A stretch of 64,000 nucleotides of DNA from an uncultured Roseicyclus sp. GTDB lineage: Bacteria; Pseudomonadota; Alphaproteobacteria; Rhodobacterales; Rhodobacteraceae. The notes beneath the pieces were generated by a model, which saw only the letters and a list, made by a program, of their open reading frames with translations, ran no database searches and had not been told where the DNA came from. Position 1 is the first letter of the stretch; each line of letters begins with the position of its first letter. The stretch covers positions 50,492 to 114,491 of the forward strand of contig CAKZPN010000038.1 of the NCBI GenBank assembly GCA_937139335.1, in the 5' to 3' direction. The position numbers were made by a program, and so were the translations under genes. Positions 25,211-32,756 of the stretch are shown piece after piece.

Positions 25211-26502
25211 AAGTCGCGCTCGTCAATCCGCACTGGACCTACGACGGCAGCATCTATTTCGGCTGCCGCGACCCTCACCTGCCGCTGGAGCTTGGCTATT
25301 CCCGCGCCTGTCTCGAACGCGAGGGGCACGAGGTGCTGATGCTCGACGGCCAGCTTCAGGGTCTCGACAACCGCGAGATGGCGCGCCGCGTCGCCGGGTT
25401 CGCGCCCGCCATGACGGTGGTGACGACGGCGCCGACCTACCTGTTCTGGCGCTGTGCCCAGCCCGAGCTGAAGGTGCCCGCCGATTTCCTCGACCAGCTT
25501 GCAGGGCGGGGCGGCCGGACCGTTGCGGTTGGCCCGCACGGCTCCGCCACACCCGCGCCGACGCTGCGCAAGCTCGGGGTCGATATCGTGGTTCGGGGCG
25601 AATGCGAGGAGGTCGTGTCGCGGCTGGCCGGGGCCGATGACTGGTCCGAGGTGCCGGGCACCGCGCGGCTGGAGGGCGGGCAGGCGGTGCTGAGCGGCCC
25701 GCAGGCCATCAGCCGCTTCACCGATCACCCGGCGCTCGCCTGGCCCGACGACTGGGTCGGGCGCCACACCCACCACCATCACCGTTTCGACAGCGACGCC
25801 GGCCGCCACGGGCCGGGGGCCGAGGTCGAGGCCTCGCGTGGCTGCCCCTACGAATGCAGCTTCTGCGCCAAGATGGATTTCCGCGATGGCTACCGCCGCC
25901 GCGAGCTGGAACCGCTGCTGCAGGAGATCGACGCGCACATCGCGCAGGGTGCTGCCTATCTCTACTTCATCGACGAGATCTTCCTGCCGCAAAAGGCGCT
26001 GCTCGAGGCGCTGGTCGAGCGCGACGTCGTCTTCGGCGTGCAGACACGGATCGACCTGTGGAAGCCCGCGATGCTGGAGCTGCTGGGCCGCGCCGGCTGC
26101 GTCTCGATCGAGGCGGGGCTGGAAAGCCTGACGGTCGAGGGCCGCGAGCAACTGGCCAAGCGCTGCAGGATGGACACGCCGGAGCTGGCCGAGCGCCTGA
26201 TCGAGGCGCGCCGCCACGTGCCCTTCGTACAGGCCAACCTGATCGGCGTGGTCGAGGATGACCCCGCGCTGGTCGACCACTGGCGCGGCCACCTGATCGA
26301 GAATGGCGTCTGGGCCAACGAGCCGGTGCCGCTCTACCCCTATCCCAGCTCGCCCAGCTACCGCGCGCTGTGGGGCGCCCCGGATGACCAGGCGTGGGAG
26401 CGGGCGCACCGCCACTACCTCGAGGCCTTCCGCCGGTTCAGCGACATTCAGGACCAGCAGCCGCTGCCGCTTCCGGAACTGGAGCGCGCATGCGGGACAT
26501 GA
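25207..26502 (+). CDS. B12-binding-domain radical SAM enzyme
   Basis: The 431-residue protein has an N-terminal cobalamin-binding-like Rossmann domain (VALVNPHWTYDG to about residue 160), then the radical SAM core with the cluster motif CPYECSFC (C213, C217, C220; Cx3Cx2C) in the context VEASRGCPYECSFCAKMDF. The usual DxHxxG cobalamin-ligand motif is not visible: the equivalent place reads LDGQLQGL, so B12, if bound, would lack the lower histidine ligand. A short His run (HTHHHHRF) precedes the core. B12 radical SAM enzymes commonly methylate unactivated carbons or rearrange sugars and lipids. Placement among glycosyltransferases suggests modification of a sugar. I recall an NCBI model (TIGR04295) for such proteins, to be verified. 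Confidence 0.85.
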   Translation: MKVALVNPHWTYDGSIYFGCRDPHLPLELGYSRACLEREGHEVLMLDGQLQGLDNREMARRVAGFAPAMTVVTTAPTYLFWRCAQPELKVPADFLDQLAGRGGRTVAVGPHGSATPAPTLRKLGVDIVVRGECEEVVSRLAGADDWSEVPGTARLEGGQAVLSGPQAISRFTDHPALAWPDDWVGRHTHHHHRFDSDAGRHGPGAEVEASRGCPYECSFCAKMDFRDGYRRRELEPLLQEIDAHIAQGAAYLYFIDEIFLPQKALLEALVERDVVFGVQTRIDLWKPAMLELLGRAGCVSIEAGLESLTVEGREQLAKRCRMDTPELAERLIEARRHVPFVQANLIGVVEDDPALVDHWRGHLIENGVWANEPVPLYPYPSSPSYRALWGAPDDQAWERAHRHYLEAFRRFSDIQDQQPLPLPELERACGT

Positions 26503-27590
26503 CCACGAACCGGGCGCCCAAGGTGCTGATGACCTGCGACGCGGCAGGCGGCGTGTGGACCTACGCGCTGGACCTCGCGCGCGGGCTGCGCCGCAGCGGT
26601 ATCGAGACGGTGCTCGCAGGCTTCGGCGCGCCGCCCTCCGAGGCGCGGCTGCGGCAGGCGCGCGGCGTGGCCGAGGTGCGCTGGACCGGCCTGCCGCTCG
26701 ACTGGATGGTGCAGGACAGACGGGAACTGTCGGTGGTGGCGCCCGCGCTCGACGCGATGGTCGCCGAGACCGGGGCGGATGTCTTGCAGGTGAACGCGCC
26801 ATCGCAGGCGGCAGGGCTCAAGACCCACGCGCGCGTGATCGCGGTGAGCCATTCCTGCGTCGTCACCTGGTTCCGTGCGGTGAAAGGCTGCGACGTGCCG
26901 CAGGACTGGCGCTGGCACCGCGACCTCAACGGCGAGGGCATGGCCTGGGCCGACCGCGTGATCGCGCCGAGCCGAGCCCATGCCGACCTGACCGCACTGT
27001 GCTATCCGGGCTGCGGTCCCGTCGATGTCGTGCCCAACGCGATCGCCCCGGTCGGGGACAGCGGCCGCAGGCAGCCTTTCGTCTATGCCGCCGCGCGCTG
27101 GTGGGACGAGGGCAAGGACGCCGAAACGCTCGACGCCACGGCGGCGATGACGGACTGGCCCGTGCTGACCTTCGGCCCCGGCTGGCGCGAAGGCGTGGCG
27201 CCGGTGCAGTTCACCCACGTCCGCCATCGCGGCGACCGTCCTCATGCCGAGGTGCGCCGCGCCGCCGGGCTGGCCGGGATCTTCGTCTCGCCTTCGATCT
27301 ACGAACCCTTCGGTCTCGCCGCGCTCGAGGCCGCGGCGGGCGGGACGGCGCTGGTGCTCTCCGACATCCCGACCTACCGCGAGATCTGGGACGACGCGGC
27401 GCTCTTCGCCCCTCCCGGTGACACCCGCGCCTTTGCGGCGCGGATCAATGACCTGTCCCGCGACCCGGCGCTGCGGGCCCGGATGGCCGATGCCGCCCGG
27501 CAGCGCGCGCACAGGTTTTCCCCCGCAGCCCAGGTGCAGACGATGACGGCGCATTACGCCGGGACGTCGCAGGAAAGGAGCCCGGCCTGA
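26490..27590 (+). CDS. Glycosyltransferase, GT-B family 4 type
   Basis: The protein has 366 residues from ATG 26490, which has GGAG 5 bases upstream; an alternative ATG at 26499 would form an ATGA overlap with the preceding stop. The N-terminal half opens with VLMTCDAAGGVWTYALDLARGL, the glycine-rich acceptor loop of family 4 enzymes. The C-terminal half contains IFVSPSIYEPFGLAALEAAAGGTALVLSD, the classic E(x7)E nucleotide-sugar site (EPFGLAALE). It is a retaining transferase by family. It is the first of four consecutive glycosyltransferase genes. Donor and acceptor are unknown. Confidence 0.88.
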   Translation: MRDMTTNRAPKVLMTCDAAGGVWTYALDLARGLRRSGIETVLAGFGAPPSEARLRQARGVAEVRWTGLPLDWMVQDRRELSVVAPALDAMVAETGADVLQVNAPSQAAGLKTHARVIAVSHSCVVTWFRAVKGCDVPQDWRWHRDLNGEGMAWADRVIAPSRAHADLTALCYPGCGPVDVVPNAIAPVGDSGRRQPFVYAAARWWDEGKDAETLDATAAMTDWPVLTFGPGWREGVAPVQFTHVRHRGDRPHAEVRRAAGLAGIFVSPSIYEPFGLAALEAAAGGTALVLSDIPTYREIWDDAALFAPPGDTRAFAARINDLSRDPALRARMADAARQRAHRFSPAAQVQTMTAHYAGTSQERSPA

Positions 27591-28705
27591 TGCGCTTCGT
27601 CTTCTACACCCATTCGCTCGTGTCCGACTGGAACCACGGCAACGCGCATTTCCTGCGCGGCGTCATGCGCGACCTCGTCGCTCGCGGACACGAGGCGTTG
27701 GCGCTGGAACCGGACGGCGGCTGGAGCCGCGCGAACCTCCGCGCCGACCAGGGACCGGAGGGCGAGGCGGCGTTTCACGCGGCCTTCCCCGAGCTTCGCT
27801 CGCAAAGGTACGATGCCGGTTTCGACCATGCGGCGGCGTTGGAGGGGGCCGACGTGGTCGTGGTTCACGAATGGACTGATCCGGCACTGGTCGCCCACAT
27901 CGGGCGGCTGCGGCGGGACTCGGAGTTCCTGCTGCTCTTCCACGACACCCATCACCGTGCGGTCTCGTCGGATGCCGACATGGCCGGGCTCGACCTCAGC
28001 GACTATGACGGCATCCTCGCCTTCGGTGAAACGCTGCGGCAGCGCTACCTCGACCGGGGCTGGGGGAGGCAGGTCTTCACGTGGCACGAGGCCGCGGACG
28101 ACCGGCTGTTCCGCCCGCTGGACGAGCCGAAGCAGGGCGACTTGATCTGGATCGGCAACTGGGGCGATGATGAGCGCACGGCGGAACTTGAGGAGTTTCT
28201 CGTTGGCCCTGCCGAGGCCCTGGGCCTCGCCGCCACCGTGCGCGGCGTCCGCTACCCCGACAGTGCCAAGGCGCGGCTTGCCGAGGCGAGGCTGAAGTTC
28301 GGCGGCTGGATCGCCAACGCGGAGGTGCCACGCGCCTTTGCCCGGCACCGCGTCACCGTCCACGTGCCGCGCCGCCCTTATGTCGAGGCGCTGCCGGGCA
28401 TCCCCACCATCCGCCCGTTCGAGGCGATGGCCTGCGGCATCCCGCTGATCTCCGCGCCCTGGACCGATGCCGAGGGGCTGTTCCGCGCCGGCGCCGACCA
28501 CCTCGTCGCCCGCGACGGGGCCGAGATGCAGCGCCACCTGCGCGACGTGCTTTCGGATCCCGACCTGGCGGCGAGCCTGCGGCGCGAAGGGCTGGAGACG
28601 ATCCGAAGCCGCCACACCTGCCGCCACCGCGTGGACGAGCTGTTTTCCATCATCGAAACCCTGGCGCCCGCGCGCGCCGCCCCTGCACGGGAGGCTGCGG
28701 AATGA
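27590..28705 (+). CDS. CgeB-type glycosyltransferase (first of three paralogues)
   Basis: The protein has 371 residues, and its start overlaps the previous stop by one base (TGATG). The opening FYTHSLVSDWNHGNAHFLRG is shared in pattern with the next two genes. The C-terminal section has RPFEAMACGIPLISAPW and a following acidic helix, the glycosyltransferase-1 type nucleotide site of CgeB-like proteins (named after a Bacillus spore-coat maturation gene). It is cytoplasmic, with no signal or membrane segment. The role is sugar addition to a cell-surface glycan, inferred from context. Confidence 0.82.
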   Translation: MRFVFYTHSLVSDWNHGNAHFLRGVMRDLVARGHEALALEPDGGWSRANLRADQGPEGEAAFHAAFPELRSQRYDAGFDHAAALEGADVVVVHEWTDPALVAHIGRLRRDSEFLLLFHDTHHRAVSSDADMAGLDLSDYDGILAFGETLRQRYLDRGWGRQVFTWHEAADDRLFRPLDEPKQGDLIWIGNWGDDERTAELEEFLVGPAEALGLAATVRGVRYPDSAKARLAEARLKFGGWIANAEVPRAFARHRVTVHVPRRPYVEALPGIPTIRPFEAMACGIPLISAPWTDAEGLFRAGADHLVARDGAEMQRHLRDVLSDPDLAASLRREGLETIRSRHTCRHRVDELFSIIETLAPARAAPAREAAE

Positions 28706-29793
28706 AGATCGCGTTCTATGGCTCGAGCCTGCTGTCGTCCTACTGGAACGGCGCGGCGACCTATTACCGGGGTATCCTCAAGGCGCTGGCGGCGCTGGGC
28801 TACGACATCACCTTCTACGAGCCAGACGCTTTCGAGCGGCAAGAGCACCGCGACATCGAAGCGCCGGACTGGGCGTGCGTGGTGGTCTACCCGGCGACGC
28901 CCGAGGGCGTGCAGGACGTGGCGGCGCGGGCCGCGGCGGCGGATATCGTCGTCAAGGCCTCGGGCGTGGGCTACGCCGACGACCTCTTGCTCGACGGGGT
29001 GATGGCCGAGGCCGCGCCGCATGCGCTGCGGGTGTTCTGGGATGTCGACGCGCCCGCCACGCTGGCCGAGGTCCGGGGTGCCCCCGACCACCGGCTGCGG
29101 CGAAACCTGCCGATGCTCGACATGGTGCTGACCTACGGCGGCGGCAGCGCCGTGGTGGAGGCCTATCGCGCGCTGGGCGCCGCGACCTGCGTGCCGATCT
29201 ACAACGCGCTCGACCCCGACACGCATTTCCCTGTCGCGCCGCAGGACCGCTTTGCCGCCGCGCTGTCCTTTCTCGGCAATCGCCTGCCGGACCGCGAGGC
29301 GCGGGTGGAGGAGTTCTTCCTGATCCCCGCCGCGTCGCTGCCGAAACAGTTGTTCCTGCTGGGCGGCTCGGGCTGGGACCAGCGCGCGCTGCCGGGCAAC
29401 GTCACCCACCTCGGCCATGTCGGGACGACGGACCATAACGCCTTCAACTCCTCCCCGATGGCGGTCCTGAACATCAGCCGCGACAGCATGGCCTCCACCG
29501 GCTTCTCGCCCGCGACCCGTGTGTTCGAGGCGGCGGGCGCCGGCGCCTGCCTCATCACCGATCACTGGGAGGGGATCGACAGCTTCCTCGCGCCCGGCTC
29601 GGAGGTTCTGGTCGCCCGCGACGGGGCCGAGGTGGCCGAGATCCTCGCGGGGCTGACGCCGGAGCGGTCGCGCGAGATCGGCGCGGCGGCGCAGGCGCGG
29701 GTCCTGTCCGACCACACCTACGTCGACCGCGCGCGGGAGGCGCACGCCTGCTTTGCCCGTGCCCTGCAAGCCCGAGGGGTGGCCGCGGAATGA
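28702..29793 (+). CDS. CgeB-type glycosyltransferase (second of three paralogues)
   Basis: The protein has 363 residues, with ATGA overlaps to both neighbours. The N-terminus IAFYGSSLLSSYWNGAATYYRG repeats the motif of the flanking genes. The middle carries LFFLGN-like LSFLGNRLPDREARVEEFF, and the C-terminal site is TRVFEAAGAGACLITDHWEG, with the conserved glutamate. The segment NISRDSMASTGFSPATRVFE is a CgeB-family hallmark. It probably adds another sugar in the same pathway. Divergence from its neighbours suggests old duplication with different donor or acceptor use. Confidence 0.85.
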   Translation: MKIAFYGSSLLSSYWNGAATYYRGILKALAALGYDITFYEPDAFERQEHRDIEAPDWACVVVYPATPEGVQDVAARAAAADIVVKASGVGYADDLLLDGVMAEAAPHALRVFWDVDAPATLAEVRGAPDHRLRRNLPMLDMVLTYGGGSAVVEAYRALGAATCVPIYNALDPDTHFPVAPQDRFAAALSFLGNRLPDREARVEEFFLIPAASLPKQLFLLGGSGWDQRALPGNVTHLGHVGTTDHNAFNSSPMAVLNISRDSMASTGFSPATRVFEAAGAGACLITDHWEGIDSFLAPGSEVLVARDGAEVAEILAGLTPERSREIGAAAQARVLSDHTYVDRAREAHACFARALQARGVAAE

Positions 29794-30896
29794 CCGCCCC
29801 GCTCGACATCGTCATCTTCGGCCTGTCGCTTACCTCGTCCTGGGGGAACGGGCACGCCACGACCTACCGCGCGCTGATCCGGGCGCTGTCCGAGCAGGGG
29901 CACCGGGTGCTGTTCCTGGAACGCGACGTGCCCTGGTATGCCGGGCAGCGCGACCTGCCCGAACCGGGGTTCTGCGAACTGGAGCTTTACCGCGATCTGG
30001 ACGCCGTCCTGACCCGGCACACCGATCGCCTGCGCGCCGCAGACGCCGTGATCGTGGGCTCCTACGTCCCCGACGGGATCGAGCTGATCGACCGGCTGTC
30101 TGCGATGGATCTGCGCCAGCTCTGTTTCTACGACATCGACACGCCGGTGACGCTCGCGCGGCTGGAACGGGGCGACGAGGACTACCTCGCCCGCCGCCAG
30201 ATCCCGCGCTTCGACATCTATTTCTCCTTCAGCGGCGGCCGCGTGCTCGACCGGCTGGAGCGCGACTGGGGCGCCCGGCGGGCGGAGGCGCTCTATTGTT
30301 CCGTGGACGGGCGACGCTACCGGCCTACCGGCGAGGCGCAGGTCTGGGACCTGGGCTATCTGGGCACCTACAGCCCCGACCGGCAGGTGCGGCTCGACGA
30401 GTTGCTGATCGAACCGGCCCGCGCGCTGCCCGACAGGCGTTTCGTCGTGGCCGGGCCGCAATATCCCGCTGACATCGACTGGCCCGCCAATGTCGAACGC
30501 ATCGAGCATCTGCCGCCCGAAGACCACGCGTCCTTCTACAGCCGGCAGCGGTTCACGCTGAACGTGACGCGCGACGACATGATCGCGGCTGGCTGGTCGC
30601 CTTCGGTCCGGCTGTTCGAGGCCGCGGCCTGCGCGGCGCCGGTAATCAGCGATGCCTGGCCGGGGCTGACCGACCTGTTCCCCGACGGCGAGGCGATCAT
30701 CGTCGCCGGCAGCAGCGCCGATGTCATCGCCGCCCTGCAGCAGCCCAAGGGCACCGCCCGCGCCATCGGCGCGCAGGTGCAGCGGATCGTCGGGCAGGGG
30801 CATACCGGCGACGCCCGCGCCCGCGAGCTGGTGCGCGCCCTCAGCACCGATGCTTCCCCGCCCGCAGAGACCTTTCTGGAAGGAACGATGCAATGA
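29790..30896 (+). CDS. CgeB-type glycosyltransferase (third of three paralogues)
   Basis: The protein has 368 residues starting inside an ATGA overlap. It opens VIFGLSLTSSWGNGHATTYRAL, the same pattern as the two preceding proteins, and has LGYLGTYSPDRQVRLDELL in the middle and NVTRDDMIAAGWSPSVRLFE followed by AAACAAPVISDAWPGL, the CgeB nucleotide-sugar site. No signal or membrane helix is seen. It completes a run of three CgeB-type genes and is coupled to the UDP-glucuronate decarboxylase gene that follows, so UDP-xylose is a possible donor (inference). Confidence 0.85.
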   Translation: MTAPLDIVIFGLSLTSSWGNGHATTYRALIRALSEQGHRVLFLERDVPWYAGQRDLPEPGFCELELYRDLDAVLTRHTDRLRAADAVIVGSYVPDGIELIDRLSAMDLRQLCFYDIDTPVTLARLERGDEDYLARRQIPRFDIYFSFSGGRVLDRLERDWGARRAEALYCSVDGRRYRPTGEAQVWDLGYLGTYSPDRQVRLDELLIEPARALPDRRFVVAGPQYPADIDWPANVERIEHLPPEDHASFYSRQRFTLNVTRDDMIAAGWSPSVRLFEAAACAAPVISDAWPGLTDLFPDGEAIIVAGSSADVIAALQQPKGTARAIGAQVQRIVGQGHTGDARARELVRALSTDASPPAETFLEGTMQ

Positions 30897-31933
30897 TGCA
30901 CATGCCCACCAAGCGCAGCCTGACCATCCTTGTCACCGGCGGGGCCGGGTTCGTCGGATCGCACCTTTGCGACGCCTTGCTGGCAGAGGGCCATACCGTC
31001 ACCTGCCTCGACAGCTTCCTGACCGGCTCGCGCGCGAACATCGCGCCGCTGATGAACCACCCCCGCTTCACCCTGGTCGACGCCGATATCTGCGACGACT
31101 ACATCCACCACGGGCACCTCGACCGGATCTACAACCTCGCCTGCGCCGCCTCGCCCGCGCGCTACCAGGCCGACCCGATCCACACGATGATGACCTGCGT
31201 GCAAGGCACCCTCCAGTTGCTGGCGCTGGCCGAGCGGAACGGCGCGCGCTTCCTCCAGGCCTCGACGAGCGAGGTCTACGGCGACCCCGAGGAGCATCCG
31301 CAGCACGAGGCCTACCACGGCAATGTCAGCTGCATCGGCCCGCGCGCCTGCTACGACGAAGGCAAGCGCGCGGCCGAGACGCTGTCCTTTGACATGCATC
31401 GGCAGGGCCGCGTGGATGCGCGGGTGGCCCGGATCTTCAACACCTACGGCCCCCGGATGCAGCGCGACGACGGCCGCATCGTGTCGAACCTGATCGTGCA
31501 GGCGCTGTCGGGACAGGACCTGACGATCCACGGCACCGGGCGGCAGACGCGGTCGTTCTGCTACGTCTCCGACCTTGTGCGGGGATTGCAGAGTCTGATG
31601 GAGCTGAGGCCCAACCCCGGCCAGCCGGTCAACCTGGGCAACCCGGATGAATACCAGATCCTCGAACTGGCCGAGCAGGTGCTCGCGATGACCGGCTCGC
31701 GCTCGAGCCTGTCCTTCAAACCCCTGCCGCAGGACGACCCGCGCCGCCGCCGGCCCGATATTTCGGCGGCCGAGCGCCTGCTGGGCTGGCGGCCCGGGGT
31801 GCCGCTGCACCAGGGGCTTCAGGCCACGATCGAGTATTTTCAGATGCAGCTCGACGTCACGCCGCCACGGCGCAGGCGGCACCCGACGGGTCCGTCCGAG
31901 GACTGGCTGCACCATCCCGGAGCGGCGGAATGA
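30893..31933 (+). CDS. UDP-glucuronate decarboxylase-like SDR (UDP-xylose synthase type)
   Basis: The protein has 346 residues. The Rossmann motif is VTGGAGFVGSHLCDALL near the N-terminus. The stretch ASTSEVYGDP, followed about 20 residues later by GPRACYDEGKRAAE, contains the catalytic serine/threonine and YxxxK in the exact context of UDP-glucuronate decarboxylases (UXS). FNTYGPRM and the TRSFCYVSDLV segment follow as in that family. The expected reaction is UDP-glucuronate to UDP-xylose plus CO2, in the cytoplasm. Overlaps of 4 bp on both sides place it firmly in the operon and suggest that the glycan contains xylose or a derived sugar. Confidence 0.88.
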   Translation: MMHMPTKRSLTILVTGGAGFVGSHLCDALLAEGHTVTCLDSFLTGSRANIAPLMNHPRFTLVDADICDDYIHHGHLDRIYNLACAASPARYQADPIHTMMTCVQGTLQLLALAERNGARFLQASTSEVYGDPEEHPQHEAYHGNVSCIGPRACYDEGKRAAETLSFDMHRQGRVDARVARIFNTYGPRMQRDDGRIVSNLIVQALSGQDLTIHGTGRQTRSFCYVSDLVRGLQSLMELRPNPGQPVNLGNPDEYQILELAEQVLAMTGSRSSLSFKPLPQDDPRRRRPDISAAERLLGWRPGVPLHQGLQATIEYFQMQLDVTPPRRRRHPTGPSEDWLHHPGAAE

Positions 31934-32673
31934 CGACCGGGACGCAAGACCGTATCCGCAGCGAGATCGCCGGGCTTGGTCCGTGGTTCCACAACCTCAC
32001 CATCCACGGTGTCGACACGGCGCCCGATCATTTCCTCGGCGACTACCCTCGGTTGAAATGGCAGGGCATCCAGCACGTCCTGCCCGACGACCTAGAAGGG
32101 CGCAGCGTGCTCGACATTGGCTGCAACGCCGGGTTCTTCGCGCTGGAGATGAAACGGCGCGGCGCGGGGCGGGTGCTGGGCATCGACAGCGATCCGCATT
32201 ACCTGCGCCAGGCCGAGTTCGCCGTCGCCGAGGCCGGCGCGGACATCGAGCTGCGGCAGATGTCGGTCTACGACATCGGCAATCTGAAAGACCGCTTCGA
32301 CCTCGTGCTGTTCATGGGCGTGTTCTACCACCTGCGCCACCCGCTGCTGGCGCTCGACATGATACACGAGCATGTCGCGGACGACCTGCTGCTGTTCCAG
32401 TCACTTCAGCGCGGCGCGGTGGAGGAAGGCGCGGTCGAGGCGGACTACCCGTTTTCGGAAACCGCGCTGTTCGACCGGCCCGATTTTCCCCGGCTGCATT
32501 TCATCGAACACCACTACACCGGAGATCCCACCAACTGGTTTGTCCCGAACGGGCCCGCCGCCGCCGCCATGCTGCGCAGCGCAGGCTTCGCCATCGAGGC
32601 GCGACCAGAGCCCGAGGTGTTCCTGTGCCGTCGCACCGCGCGGCCCGAGATGGTGCCGCCGCCGCCGCTGTGA
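31930..32673 (+). CDS. SAM-dependent methyltransferase, CmoB-like fold
   Basis: The protein has 247 residues. The opening GPWFHNLTIHGVDTAPDHFLGDYPRLKW and motif I VLDIGCNAGFFALEMKRRG (from about residue 59) resemble the tRNA carboxymethyluridine synthase CmoB family, followed by VLGID and FDLVLFMGVFYHLRHPLLALD. Placement as the last gene of the nine-gene glycan operon, with an ATGA overlap, argues for a sugar methyltransferase instead of a tRNA enzyme. I recall a dedicated NCBI model (TIGR04290) for methyltransferases of this description in glycan neighbourhoods; this needs an HMM search. The gap after the stop (83 bp) holds the promoter of the next operon. Confidence 0.85.
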   Translation: MTTGTQDRIRSEIAGLGPWFHNLTIHGVDTAPDHFLGDYPRLKWQGIQHVLPDDLEGRSVLDIGCNAGFFALEMKRRGAGRVLGIDSDPHYLRQAEFAVAEAGADIELRQMSVYDIGNLKDRFDLVLFMGVFYHLRHPLLALDMIHEHVADDLLLFQSLQRGAVEEGAVEADYPFSETALFDRPDFPRLHFIEHHYTGDPTNWFVPNGPAAAAMLRSAGFAIEARPEPEVFLCRRTARPEMVPPPPL

Positions 32674-32707
32674 CGAGGGCATCTCTGCCACGGCCCGAAT
32701 TTTGGAC

Positions 32708-32732
32708 GGAACATTAACCGAAGCTTCCTGTT
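32708..32732 (+). promoter_or_regulatory. GGAAC-N16-TGTT promoter-like element of the amine oxidase operon
   Basis: GGAAC at 32708-32712 and TGTT at 32729-32732, with a 16-base spacer, lie 24 bp upstream of the amine oxidase start. The ribosome site AGGAGGG follows at about 32741. The element is identical in layout to the other four sigma EcfG-like elements of the window. Confidence 0.5.
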
Positions 32733-32756
32733 GAGACAGACAGGAGGGACTTCACC

